Notes: a model not told the origin generated them from the letters alone. Numbered from the stretch's first letter, positions 1 to 7,106 are shown. The stretch is 18,517 bases of DNA from Allobosea sp. (GCA_021732895.1 JAKFWE010000118.1:1-18517), one strand, 5' to 3'. Numbers and translations are program-made.

Positions 1-2
1 AT

Positions 3-116
3 CCGATCGCGCGCGACCCGGGGCGGCCCAGCCGCTCGCTCCAGGCGGCGTCGCGGCGGGTGCAGCAGCGGGTGATCCAGATGGGAGATCTGGGCGCCTG
101 CGCGACCCCGCGATAG
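3..116 (+). CDS. possible 3' end of an unidentified gene
   Basis: Frame 3 is open from the window edge to a TAG stop at 114-116 and gives 37 residues ending in GDLGACATPR. The tail is Arg/Gln-rich (SLQAASRRVQQRVIQ), which could be the final helix of a real protein. No domain or family is recognisable. In DNA this GC-rich, a 114-base open frame also arises by chance, so this is only a candidate for the gene upstream of the zinc operon. From 117 to about 194 I see no gene. Confidence 0.3.
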   Translation, partial: PIARDPGRPSRSLQAASRRVQQRVIQMGDLGACATPR

Positions 117-168
117 CGGCCGGGATCGACTGCGCATGTCCCAATCCCAGCGCGGCGGCCTTGCAGAT

Positions 169-192
169 CCCTCGGCAAGTTCCTCGGCAAGT
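169..192. repeat. 12-bp tandem duplication upstream of the zinc promoter
   Basis: Two adjacent 12-base units differ only in the first base: cctcggcaagt occurs at 170-180 and again at 182-192. The pair ends three bases before the proposed -35 hexamer. It could be replication slippage or a weak direct-repeat protein site; nothing else distinguishes the two. Confidence 0.6.
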
Positions 193-194
193 CC

Positions 195-223
195 CTTGCT
201 CCGGATGCTTCGTAACATTATAT
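195..223 (+). promoter_or_regulatory. probable promoter of the zinc operon
   Basis: TTGCTC (195-200) and TTATAT (218-223) are separated by 17 bases, which fits a housekeeping sigma-70-type promoter. The -10 lies inside the AT-rich palindrome at 211-230, so a repressor bound there would block RNA polymerase. Transcription would start near 229-232, almost on the ATG at 233. Assignment is by sequence match only. Confidence 0.45.
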
Positions 224-230
224 CGTTATG
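211..230. promoter_or_regulatory. candidate Zur operator of the azt operon
   Basis: CGTAACATTATATCGTTATG matches its own reverse complement at 14 of 20 positions and stands out as AT-rich in GC-rich surroundings. TAAC/GTTA elements are typical of Fur/Zur-family sites, and zinc uptake operons of alphaproteobacteria are normally repressed by Zur when zinc is plentiful. The half-sites point outward here, unlike the usual GTTATA-TATAAC order, so the exact binding register is uncertain. No zur gene is visible in the window. Confidence 0.5.
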
Positions 231-232
231 AC

Positions 233-382
233 ATGGCCTCGCATCATCACCACGCCGTCAGCCGCGCCGTATCGGAGAATCCGGGCTGGTCGCTGCTGCG
301 GCTGTCGGCTGTCGGAAGGTTCGGGCTGGCCGCGCTCGTGATCGCCGCGCTCTGGCTCGTCACGCTGACGGTGATCACCTGA
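233..382 (+). CDS. 49-residue His-containing single-pass membrane miniprotein
   Basis: The ATG at 233 opens a 49-residue frame ending at TGA 380-382. The protein starts MASHHHHAV, continues through a short polar stretch containing two Arg, and ends in a clear hydrophobic helix (about residues 29-48, LAALVIAALWLVTLTVIT at the C terminus). It lies between the putative Zur operator and aztA on the same strand, so it would be the first gene of the zinc operon. No Shine-Dalgarno sequence precedes the ATG and the predicted transcript start is within a few bases of it, so translation might be leaderless. The frame is open further upstream (to a TTG at 161), but that part precedes the promoter. I recognise no family. 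Zinc binding by the HHHH stretch is inferred. It may instead be an untranslated leader. Confidence 0.45.
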   Translation: MASHHHHAVSRAVSENPGWSLLRLSAVGRFGLAALVIAALWLVTLTVIT

Positions 383-423
383 AGACATTCGCCGTCATCG
401 CCTGAAGAAAGCAGCAAGCACCC

Positions 424-1158
424 GTGCCCGCCATCCGTTTCGACGACCTGACGCTCGGCTATGACCGCCACCCGGCGGTGCATCATCTCTCCGGCGAAAT
501 CGCGTCCGGAAGCATGACCGCGATCGTCGGCCCCAACGGCGCCGGCAAGTCGACCCTGCTGAAAGGCATCGCCGGCGCGCTCGCCCCGCTCGACGGCAAG
601 ATCACGCTGGCGCGCGGCAAGCGGCTCGCCTACCTGCCGCAATCGGCCGATCTCGACCTTTCCTTTCCGATCCATGTCTACGACCTCGTCGCGATGGGCC
701 TGTGGAACGCGGCCGGCATCTTCGGGCGGATCGGGCTGGGTCGCGGCGGCCGGATCGAGCAGGCGATCGCCGCAGTCGGTCTCACCGGTTTCGAGCGCCG
801 GCCGATCGGCACGCTCTCTGGCGGCCAGATGCAGCGGGCGCTTTTCGCCCGGCTTTTGCTCCAGGATGCGGACATCATCCTGCTCGACGAACCCTTCACC
901 GCGATCGATGCGCGCACCACGGCCGATCTGCTGGCGCTGGTGCAGCGCTGGCATGGCGAGGCGCGCACGATCGTCGCCGTGCTGCACGACATCGAGACCG
1001 TGCGCCGCGCCTTTCCGCAGACGCTGCTGCTGGCGCGCGAGGCGGTCGCCTGGGGCGGGGCCGATGCGGTGCTGACGCCGGCCAACCTGCTCAAGGCGCG
1101 CCGCATGGTCGAGGCCTTCGACAGCCACGCCGCGCCGTGCGGCCGCGACGCGGCGTGA
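424..1158 (+). CDS. aztA: zinc ABC transporter ATP-binding protein (AztA/ZnuC type)
   Basis: A 244-residue ABC ATPase that energises zinc import at the cytoplasmic face of the AztB permease. Visible motifs are Walker A GPNGAGKST (36-44), signature LSGGQ (131-135), Walker B IILLDEPF (151-158) and the switch His in AVLHD (H188). Length and the order ATPase-permease-binding protein fit both ZnuC and AztA; I prefer the Azt name because the binding protein downstream matches AztC in its ligand spacing. The start is GTG at 424, with a purine-rich GAAGAAAG about 15 bases upstream; MPAIRFDDLTLGY is a typical ABC beginning, so an upstream start is unlikely. It is probably co-transcribed with the 49-residue gene before it and is separated from aztB by an inverted repeat. 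Confidence 0.9.
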   Translation: MPAIRFDDLTLGYDRHPAVHHLSGEIASGSMTAIVGPNGAGKSTLLKGIAGALAPLDGKITLARGKRLAYLPQSADLDLSFPIHVYDLVAMGLWNAAGIFGRIGLGRGGRIEQAIAAVGLTGFERRPIGTLSGGQMQRALFARLLLQDADIILLDEPFTAIDARTTADLLALVQRWHGEARTIVAVLHDIETVRRAFPQTLLLAREAVAWGGADAVLTPANLLKARRMVEAFDSHAAPCGRDAA

Positions 1159-1167
1159 CGCCGTTGT

Positions 1168-1243
1168 CGTCATTGCGAGCGCAGCGACGCAATCCACCGT
1201 CTCGCGCCGATCTCCGGATTGCTTTGCTGCGCTCGCAATGACG
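1168..1243. repeat. REP-like inverted repeat between aztA and aztB
   Basis: The left arm 1168-1195 (starting cgtcattgcgagcgcagc) and right arm 1216-1243 (ending gctgcgctcgcaatgacg) are near-perfect inverted complements of 28 bases around a 20-base loop, so the RNA would form a long hairpin. The cattgcgag...gcaatcc sequence is a dispersed palindromic family familiar from Hyphomicrobiales genomes. A diverged second copy is at 16570-16709. The right arm contains an ATG (1238) in frame with aztB, but it belongs to the repeat. Confidence 0.85.
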
Positions 1244-1252
1244 GGTTGGCCG

Positions 1253-2128
1253 ATGCTCTACGACCTCTTCATCGGCCCATTCGCCGAGTTCGATTTCATG
1301 CGGCGGGCGCTGGTCGGGCTGGTGGCGCTTTCCGTGTCGGGCGCGCCGATCGGCGTCTTCCTGATGCTGCGCCGGATGAGCCTGACCGGCGACGCCATGG
1401 CGCATGCGATCCTGCCCGGCGCGGCGATCGGCTATCTCGTCGCCGGGTTCTCTCTGCCGGCGATGACGCTGGGCGGGCTCGCCGCGGGCATGGCGGTGGC
1501 GCTGGCGGCCGGCGCGGTGGCGCGGCTGACCGTGATCAAGGAGGACGCTTCGCTGGCGGCGTTCTACCTGATCTCGCTGGCGCTCGGCGTCACCATCATC
1601 TCGCTGCGCGGCTCTGCGGTCGATCTGTTCCATGTCCTGTTCGGCAATGTGCTGGCGCTCGACAATGACGTGCTGCTGCTGCTCGCCAGCGTCGCGACCG
1701 TGACGCTCTCCCTGCTGGCGCTGGCCTATCGGCCGCTGGTGATGGAATGCGTCGATCCGGGCTTTCTGCGCTCGGTCAGCCGCTCGGGTGGGCCGGTGCA
1801 TCTCGCCTTCCTGTCGCTCGTGGTGCTGAATCTCGTCGCCGGATTCCATGCGCTGGGCACGCTGCTCGCGGTCGGGCTGATGATGCTGCCGGCGGCGGCG
1901 GCGCGCTTCTGGACCGCCGACATCACACGGCTGATCCTGCTCGCGAGCGGTTTCGGCGTGGTCGCGGGCTATGCCGGGCTGGTCGTCTCCTACGCCGCCG
2001 GCGCCAATCTTCCCGCCGGGCCGGCCGTGATCCTCGCCGCCGGGACGCTCTATCTCGGCTCGCTCCTGTTCGGCGCGCAGGGCGGGCTGGCGCGCCGGCT
2101 CTTGCCACGGGCGCATCTCCAGCGCTAG
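1253..2128 (+). CDS. aztB: zinc ABC transporter permease (AztB/ZnuB type)
   Basis: A 291-residue polytopic inner-membrane protein of the ABC-3 metal permease family, which forms the zinc channel with AztA. Hydrophobic segments run nearly the whole length (about 7-8 helices). The family-typical stretch MLRRMSLTGDAMAHAILPG, with its GDAMAHA core, lies near residue 40, and GTLLAVGLMMLPAAAARF lies near residue 205. I start it at ATG 1253 (MLYDLFIGPFAEF). The in-frame ATG at 1238 is inside the inverted repeat and would add only MTGWP. No good ribosome binding site is visible, because the repeat ends 9 bases before the start; translation may depend on the hairpin context. The stop overlaps the operator-like palindrome before aztC. 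Confidence 0.9.
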   Translation: MLYDLFIGPFAEFDFMRRALVGLVALSVSGAPIGVFLMLRRMSLTGDAMAHAILPGAAIGYLVAGFSLPAMTLGGLAAGMAVALAAGAVARLTVIKEDASLAAFYLISLALGVTIISLRGSAVDLFHVLFGNVLALDNDVLLLLASVATVTLSLLALAYRPLVMECVDPGFLRSVSRSGGPVHLAFLSLVVLNLVAGFHALGTLLAVGLMMLPAAAARFWTADITRLILLASGFGVVAGYAGLVVSYAAGANLPAGPAVILAAGTLYLGSLLFGAQGGLARRLLPRAHLQR

Positions 2129-2150
2129 TTATGTTATAGTGTTTCATAAC
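2128..2150. promoter_or_regulatory. candidate second Zur operator before aztC
   Basis: GTTATG and CATAAC form perfect 6-base inverted arms around an 11-base AT-rich centre (gttatgttatagtgtttcataac split as arm-centre-arm). The left half ATGTTATA is the typical Zur half-site and the right half is degenerate. It begins on the last base of the aztB stop and ends 16 bases before aztC. An internal Zur-controlled promoter would let the binding protein be made in excess of the membrane components. Confidence 0.5.
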
Positions 2151-2166
2151 GTGCTGGAGAGCCGCC

Positions 2167-3102
2167 ATGCCGAACCGCCGTGACCTGATCGCCTCTATCG
2201 CAGCTGGATGGATCCTGGCCGCGACGCCGGCGGCCGCCGTCGCCCAGGAGAGGATTTCCGTCGTCGCCAGCTTCTCGATCCTCGGCGATTTCGTGAAACA
2301 GGTCGGCGGCGAGCGTGTCACCGTCACCACGCTGGTCGGGCCCGACGGCGACGCCCATGTCTATTCGCCCACGCCGGCCGATGCGAAGACCCTGGCCGGC
2401 GCCAAGCTGATCGTCGTCAACGGCCTGAAATTCGAGGGCTGGATGACGCGGCTGATCAAGTCCTCGGGCGCGAGGGGAACTGTCGCGACGGCCTCGGCCG
2501 GCGTCGCCGCCATCGAGGAGGCCGGCGACAAAGGCCATGCGCATGGCCATGGCCATGCGCATGGCGCGCAGGACCCGCACGCCTGGCAGAGCGTCGCCAA
2601 CGCCAAGCTCTACGTCGCCAACATCCGTGATGCGCTCAGCATGGCCGACCCTGCCGGCAAGCCGGCCTACGACGCCGGCGCGGCCGCCTATCTCGGCAGG
2701 CTCGACGCGCTGGACGCGCAGATCAGGGCGGCCGTCGCGCGTATTCCAGCCGATCGGCGCAAGGCGATCACCAGCCATGACGCCTTCGGCTATTTCGTGA
2801 AGGCCTATGGCGTCCAGTTCGTCGCGCCGCAGGGCGTCTCGACCGAGGCCGAGGCGTCGGCCCGCGATGTCGGGCGGATCATCCGCCAGATCAAGGCGCA
2901 GAAGATCCCGGCCGTCTTCCTCGAGAACGTCACCAACCCCCGGCTGATCGAGCAGATCGCGCGCGAATCCGGCGCCAGGGTCGGCGGAAAGCTCTATTCC
3001 GATGCGTTGTCGGACCCGGCCGGCCCGGCGGGGACTTACATCGGCATGATGACGCACAATATAAGCGAGATCGAAAAGGCGCTCGGCGCAGGCCCGGCCT
3101 GA
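2167..3102 (+). CDS. aztC: zinc ABC transporter substrate-binding protein (AztC/ZnuA family)
   Basis: A 311-residue periplasmic cluster A-I binding protein that captures Zn2+ for AztB/AztA. The N terminus carries a signal peptide with a twin-Arg start (NRRDLIAS, R4-R5) and likely cleavage after AVA near residue 26. Probable ligands are H64 (GDAHVYSP), H138 (DPHAW), H204 (TSHDAF) and D279 (LYSDALS). Three His plus one Asp, at almost these positions, is what I recall for Paracoccus AztC, hence the symbol; ZnuA would be the broader name. A short His-rich loop (H124-H132, alternating His/Ala/Gly) precedes H138 and is encoded by a perfect 32-bp palindrome. CTGGAGA 6-7 bases before the ATG is a good ribosome binding site. 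The zinc chaperone gene aztD, which follows aztC in Paracoccus, is not here; a COG0523 GTPase follows instead. Confidence 0.9.
   Translation: MPNRRDLIASIAAGWILAATPAAAVAQERISVVASFSILGDFVKQVGGERVTVTTLVGPDGDAHVYSPTPADAKTLAGAKLIVVNGLKFEGWMTRLIKSSGARGTVATASAGVAAIEEAGDKGHAHGHGHAHGAQDPHAWQSVANAKLYVANIRDALSMADPAGKPAYDAGAAAYLGRLDALDAQIRAAVARIPADRRKAITSHDAFGYFVKAYGVQFVAPQGVSTEAEASARDVGRIIRQIKAQKIPAVFLENVTNPRLIEQIARESGARVGGKLYSDALSDPAGPAGTYIGMMTHNISEIEKALGAGPA
2534..2565. repeat. perfect 32-bp palindrome inside aztC
   Basis: Bases 2534-2565 equal their own reverse complement exactly. The unit is gccatgcgcatg followed by gccatg steps, and it encodes the alternating HAHGHGHAHG loop. The symmetry follows from repeated CAT-GCG/GGC codons, since CATGGCCATG and CATGCGCATG are self-complementary. 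It probably grew by slippage and could form a hairpin in the mRNA. Confidence 0.95.
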
Positions 3103-3135
3103 ACGCCGGCCCAAGCCAGATCATCAGGTCGAACC

Positions 3136-4098
3136 ATGCCCGAAAAAATTCCCGTCACGGTGCTCACCGGCTATCTCGGCGCCGGCAAGACCACGCTGCT
3201 CAACCGCATCCTGACCGAGGACCACGGCAAGAAATTCGCCGTGATCGTCAACGAGTTCGGCGAGACCGGCATCGACGGCGACCTCGTGGTCGGCGCCGAT
3301 GAGGAGGTCTTCGAGATGAACAATGGCTGCATCTGCTGCACCGTGCGCGGCGACCTGATCCGCATCCTCGACGGGCTGATGAAGCGCAAGGGCAAGTTCG
3401 ACGCCATCATCGTCGAGACGACGGGTCTGGCCGACCCCGCCCCCGTGGCGCAGACCTTCTTCGTCGACCAGGATGTCGGCGACGCCACGAAGCTCGACGC
3501 CGTCGTCACCGTGGCCGACGCGAAATGGCTGACGCAGCGGCTGAAGGATGCGCCCGAGGCCAAGAACCAGATCGCCTTCGCCGACGTGATCGTGCTCAAC
3601 AAGACCGATCTCGTGACCGCCGACGAACTCGCCGCCGTCGAGGCGGCGATCCGCGCGATCAACCCCTACGCCAAGCTGCACAAGACGCAGCGCTGCGAAC
3701 TGCCGATCGCCACGCTGCTCGACCGCAACGCCTTCGATCTCGACCGTATTCTGGATATCGAGCCGGATTTCCTGGAGTCCGGACATCACCATCATCATTC
3801 CGACGACGTGCGATCCCTGTCCTTCACCATTCCAGGCGATGTCGATCCCGAGAAGTTCATGCCGTGGATCAACGACGTCTCGCAGTTGCAGGGACCGAGC
3901 ATCCTGCGCTCAAAGGGCATCCTCGCCTTCAAGGACGAGCCGCGCCGCTTCGTCTTCCAGGGCGTGCACATGATCCTCGATGGCGATCTCCAGCGCGACT
4001 GGAAGGAGGGCGAGGCGCGCAGCTCCCGGCTCGTCTTCATCGGTCGCGATCTCGACGAGGCGGAGCTGCGCAAGGGGTTTCTCGCCTGCGCGGCCTGA
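3136..4098 (+). CDS. COG0523 (CobW/P47K) GTPase, putative zinc metallochaperone
   Basis: A 320-residue cytoplasmic G3E-family GTPase. It shows the P-loop GYLGAGKTT (12-20), the metal-binding CICC motif (C65-C68 in NNGCICCTVRG), the conserved ETTGLADP (94-101), the guanine-binding NKTD (155-158), a GHHHHHS cluster (217-221) between the G domain and the CobW C-terminal domain, and a C-terminal CobW domain. Members with CxCC motifs in Zur-regulated operons are proposed, and in some cases shown, to deliver zinc to client enzymes during starvation (ZagA/ZNG1, ZigA type). It lies 33 bases after aztC and ends the operon. A nitrile hydratase or cobalamin role is less likely given the zinc context. 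The ribosome binding site is weak. Confidence 0.88.
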   Translation: MPEKIPVTVLTGYLGAGKTTLLNRILTEDHGKKFAVIVNEFGETGIDGDLVVGADEEVFEMNNGCICCTVRGDLIRILDGLMKRKGKFDAIIVETTGLADPAPVAQTFFVDQDVGDATKLDAVVTVADAKWLTQRLKDAPEAKNQIAFADVIVLNKTDLVTADELAAVEAAIRAINPYAKLHKTQRCELPIATLLDRNAFDLDRILDIEPDFLESGHHHHHSDDVRSLSFTIPGDVDPEKFMPWINDVSQLQGPSILRSKGILAFKDEPRRFVFQGVHMILDGDLQRDWKEGEARSSRLVFIGRDLDEAELRKGFLACAA

Positions 4099-4100
4099 GC

Positions 4101-4121
4101 GTGGCGGGCGTTCCCGCTCAC
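4101..4121. terminator. possible bidirectional hairpin between convergent genes
   Basis: GTGGCGGG-CGTT-CCCGCTCAC can pair as an 8-base stem with one bulge, exactly between the converging GTPase and GH19 genes (it overlaps the GH19 stop). There is no T tract on either strand, so it is a weak terminator candidate. Confidence 0.35.
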
Positions 4122-4708
4122 CGCCAGATCGTCTTGGCCGCCGCGAGCAGTCGCGTGCGTTCGGCGAGCCCGTTGCGCCCGCCATTGACCAGCTTGGTGA
4201 CGCCCGCGACGTTGTCGGCGTCGGCGGGACCATTGCAGCCGCGCTCGCGCCAGTAGGCGAGGGCGACGGCGAGCGAGATCGCGGGCTCCTTCGCCCGTTC
4301 GGGAAAGCCTTCGAGGTCGACGCCGACCAGCGCGCCGAAGCGTCGGTAATTCGCGCGTCCGGTCAGCTGGAAGATGCCGCGTCCGCGATAGCGCGCGCCG
4401 TCGCCGGGCCGGAGGTTGCCGAGGTCGCGCCGGCCGTCATAGCGGGCGAAATACGCCGCCCCGCCATATTCCTCCAGCGTGCGGAAGCGATCGGTCTCAT
4501 GGGCCGCCTGCGCCAGGAAATGGCAGAGGCGCAGCCGCGTCGTGACGTCGGCCGTGACTGCGAGTCCATCGAAACCGGCCGCGACGCCGGCGATGATGTC
4601 CGGCTTGCCCGAGGGGACGAGCCGGCGCAGCCGCTCGGCCGTGACCGAAAGCGGCGATAGCCGAACCGATGGCGGCGCGGTCGCGGTCGTCGAACCCTGC
4701 ATGGACAT
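4118..4708 (-). CDS. glycoside hydrolase family 19 (chitinase/endolysin-like) protein
   Basis: A 196-residue protein of the bacterial GH19-like group (COG3179), which cleaves beta-1,4 links in chitin or peptidoglycan glycan. Visible are the catalytic-region AQAAHETDRF (E71 the likely general acid), EEYGGAAYFARYDGRRDLGN (79-98), YRGRGIFQLTGRANY (107-121) and TKLVNGGRNGL (171-181), all hallmarks of the fold. No signal peptide or membrane segment is visible, so export would need a holin-like route or lysis. I start it at ATG 4708 because AAGGAG lies 9 bases upstream and the family homology begins soon after; the open frame continues to 4930, but that part is unlike protein and overlaps vapC. Such genes occur in prophages and as lone cell-wall enzymes; no other phage gene is in view. 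Confidence 0.85.
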   Translation of the reverse strand: MSMQGSTTATAPPSVRLSPLSVTAERLRRLVPSGKPDIIAGVAAGFDGLAVTADVTTRLRLCHFLAQAAHETDRFRTLEEYGGAAYFARYDGRRDLGNLRPGDGARYRGRGIFQLTGRANYRRFGALVGVDLEGFPERAKEPAISLAVALAYWRERGCNGPADADNVAGVTKLVNGGRNGLAERTRLLAAAKTIWR

Positions 4709-4799
4709 GATGGCGCGCTCCTTGAGAGGACAGCGCCATGATGAGGCTGTTTCAGCGCAGGGGGATTGCGCGGGAGGCTGTCCCCGGATGGAGCCTACG

Positions 4800-5162
4800 T
4801 CAGGTGGCGGCGCGAAGACCGAGGCGGTCAGCGGCCATATCGAGCCGCTTGTCACGGGTCCAGAGCGTCGCGTTGGCCAAGCGCGCTGACGCCAGGAGGT
4901 GGGCATCGACATAGCCGATGCCGAGGCCATGGAGGCGTTCGCGCTCGATCAGGTCGAGCACTTCGTCATGCGTCGCGATCGGAGCCTTGTGCTGCCCTCT
5001 CAACATCAGAATGACCGACTGACGCTGGCCGATCGAACCAAGCGCGATCTCACCGATCACGAAGGGATGCATCAGGGTCTGCTCTCGAGTCATGGCCGCG
5101 CTGAGGCGCGGGTCAGCGCGCCGGAAATGGTCGATCCAGATCGACGCGTCGACGACGATCAC
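4800..5162 (-). CDS. vapC: PIN-domain ribonuclease toxin, VapC family
   Basis: A 120-residue PIN domain with all four acidic residues expected for Mg2+-dependent RNA cleavage: D5 (VVDASIWIDHF), E38 (IGEIALG), D86 (YVDAHLL) and D104 (TRDKRLD). VapC toxins usually cut tRNA or rRNA loops. It starts with GTG and overlaps the antitoxin stop by four bases (GTGA), indicating translational coupling. It appears intact. The target cannot be told from sequence. Confidence 0.9.
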   Translation of the reverse strand: MIVVDASIWIDHFRRADPRLSAAMTREQTLMHPFVIGEIALGSIGQRQSVILMLRGQHKAPIATHDEVLDLIERERLHGLGIGYVDAHLLASARLANATLWTRDKRLDMAADRLGLRAAT

Positions 5163-5356
5163 GCCGCGTCGCTGCGACGACGGGGCGCTGCCGTTGCGTT
5201 GGGATCGGAGCCGCCCAGCTTGATCAGACGACGCGTGGTCTCCTGATGGATCAGCGCTTTCAGCGCCTCGCGGAGAAGCGCGGACTTCTCTTTCAGGCCC
5301 GTATAGGCCTGAGCCTGCGCAATCAATTCGTCGTCGAGAGTAACCGTCGTTCTCAT
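5159..5356 (-). CDS. vapB: VapB-family antitoxin
   Basis: A 65-residue protein with the VapB/DUF2191-type beginning MRTTVTLDDELIAQAQAYTG (ribbon-helix-helix DNA binding), then an amphipathic helix KEKSALLREALKALIHQE and a basic, Pro-rich C-terminal tail that would bind and block VapC. The ATG at 5356 has AGGAG 9 bases upstream; an in-frame ATG at 5392 is less likely because homology starts at MRTT. The pair probably represses its own promoter. It lies 76 bases downstream of prfC on the same strand. Confidence 0.88.
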   Translation of the reverse strand: MRTTVTLDDELIAQAQAYTGLKEKSALLREALKALIHQETTRRLIKLGGSDPNATAAPRRRSDAA

Positions 5357-5432
5357 GGCCTCAAGCTCCTGCGGAGGCATCGGATATAGCATCAGATGAT
5401 GCGCAATTCCATGCCTGCCATCGCCCGGCCGC

Positions 5433-7049
5433 TCAGGCGCCCGCCACCTTCTGATAGTCCTTCACATCCGAGAACGTGACCTCCGGAGCCCGCTCCGCGT
5501 CGTATTTCAAGGTGAACTGGCTCGACGCCATGAACACCGGATCGCCGTCGAGATCATCGGCCATCGCCGACGGCTTCAGGCTCACGAACTTCTGCAGCGC
5601 GGCCTTGTCGTCGCTCGAGACCCAGCGCGCGATCGAGAACTGGCAGGGCTCGAAATCCACGGGAAGCGAATACTCCGCGTCCATCCGCTCCTTCAGCACG
5701 TCGAGCTGGAGCGCGCCGACGACGCCGACGATGGCGGGCGCGCCGTCATGCGGCAGGAAGAGCTGGACGACGCCCTCCTCCGCCATCTGCTGGAGGGCCT
5801 CGCGCAGCTTCTTCGCCTTCATCGCGTCCTTGAGCTTGACCCGGCGCAGGATTTCCGGCGCGAAGCTCGGCACGCCCTTGAAGACGATGTCCTCGCCCTC
5901 CGTCAGCGTGTCGCCGATCCGCAGCGTGCCGTGGTTGGGCAGTCCGACGATGTCGCCGGCATAGGCCTCCTCGGCGATCGAGCGGTCGCGGGCGAAGAAG
6001 AATTGCGGCGCGTTCAGCGGCATCGGCTTGGCGGTGCGCACGAGCCTGGCCTTCATGCCGCGCGAGAGCCTGCCCGAGCAGACCCGCATGAAGGCGATGC
6101 GGTCGCGGTGGTTGGGGTCCATGTTCGCCTGGATCTTGAAGACGAAGCCGGTCATTTTCGGCTCGCCCGCCTCGACCGGCCGCTTGTCGGCCACCTGCGC
6201 CCTCGGGCTGGGCGCGAGCGCGCCCAGCGCGTCGATCAGGTCGCGCACGCCATAGTCGCGCAGGGCCGCGCCGAAATAGAGCGGCGTCATATGGCCCTCG
6301 CGGAACGACTGCAGGTCGAAGGGCTTCAAGCCTTCGGCTGCGAGAAACACCTCCTCGCGCCAGGCCTCGGCCGCGCCATGCGGCAGGAGCTCGTCGAAGA
6401 GCGGGTCGTCCCAGCCGGAGACCTTCTGGTCTTGCGCGCTCTCGTCGCCCTTCTGGTTGCGGCGAAACGTGTTGGTCTCGAGGTCGTAGGTCCCGACGAA
6501 GTCGCGCCCGCGCCCGACCGGCCAGGTCATCGGCGCGACGTCCAGCGCGAGCGTGTTCTCGATCTCGGCGATCAGCTCGAAGGGGTCGCGCGTCTCGCGG
6601 TCGACCTTGTTGATGAAGGTGACGATCGGGATGTCGCGCAGGCGGCAGACCTCGAACAGCTTCTTGGTGCGCGCCTCGATGCCCTTGGCGGCGTCGATCA
6701 CCATGACCGCGGAATCGACCGCCGTCAGGGTGCGATAGGTGTCCTCGGAGAAGTCCTCGTGGCCCGGCGTGTCGAGCAGGTTGAAGACATGGCTATCGTA
6801 CTCGAAAGTCATCACCGAGGTCACGACCGAGATGCCGCGCTGGCGCTCGATCTTCATCCAGTCCGACGAGGTCTGGCGGCGGCCGGCCTTGGCGCGGACC
6901 TCGCCGGCGAGCTGGATCGCGCCGCCGAAATAGAGCAGCTTTTCGGTCAGCGTGGTCTTGCCGGCGTCCGGGTGCGAGATGATCGCGAAAGTGCGCCGGC
7001 GCGCATGCGGAGCCGCGTCCGTGCGATCGATGGTCGAGGTGTCGGTCAT
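5433..7049 (-). CDS. prfC: peptide chain release factor 3
   Basis: A 538-residue translational GTPase that removes RF1/RF2 from the ribosome after peptide release. Motifs are the P-loop HPDAGKTT (26-33), RGISV (71-75) of switch I, DTPGHEDF (93-100) and NKVD (147-150). These are followed by an EF-Tu-like domain II and the RF3-specific C-terminal domain (QLDVLKERMDAEY). The length is close to the E. coli protein (529), and no frameshift or missing motif is seen. The start at ATG 7049 leaves a 20-residue leader before FAIISHPDAG. No strong ribosome binding site precedes it. Confidence 0.96.
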   Translation of the reverse strand: MTDTSTIDRTDAAPHARRRTFAIISHPDAGKTTLTEKLLYFGGAIQLAGEVRAKAGRRQTSSDWMKIERQRGISVVTSVMTFEYDSHVFNLLDTPGHEDFSEDTYRTLTAVDSAVMVIDAAKGIEARTKKLFEVCRLRDIPIVTFINKVDRETRDPFELIAEIENTLALDVAPMTWPVGRGRDFVGTYDLETNTFRRNQKGDESAQDQKVSGWDDPLFDELLPHGAAEAWREEVFLAAEGLKPFDLQSFREGHMTPLYFGAALRDYGVRDLIDALGALAPSPRAQVADKRPVEAGEPKMTGFVFKIQANMDPNHRDRIAFMRVCSGRLSRGMKARLVRTAKPMPLNAPQFFFARDRSIAEEAYAGDIVGLPNHGTLRIGDTLTEGEDIVFKGVPSFAPEILRRVKLKDAMKAKKLREALQQMAEEGVVQLFLPHDGAPAIVGVVGALQLDVLKERMDAEYSLPVDFEPCQFSIARWVSSDDKAALQKFVSLKPSAMADDLDGDPVFMASSQFTLKYDAERAPEVTFSDVKDYQKVAGA

Positions 7050-7106
7050 GGGCCTGCTTTAGCCAGCAAGGGGGCGGTCAAGTCAATCGCCGGCCGCGTG
7101 ACGGAT

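Noticed and set aside
1238..1252. Upstream ATG for aztB
   Set aside because: It is part of the dispersed inverted repeat; homology begins at MLYDLF (1253).
4709..4930. Upstream extension of the GH19 gene
   Set aside because: Overlaps vapC and shows no protein-like sequence; AAGGAG precedes ATG 4708.
4118..5356. Prophage or genomic island made of GH19 enzyme plus VapBC
   Set aside because: No integrase, tRNA, attachment repeat or phage structural gene, and base composition matches the surroundings.
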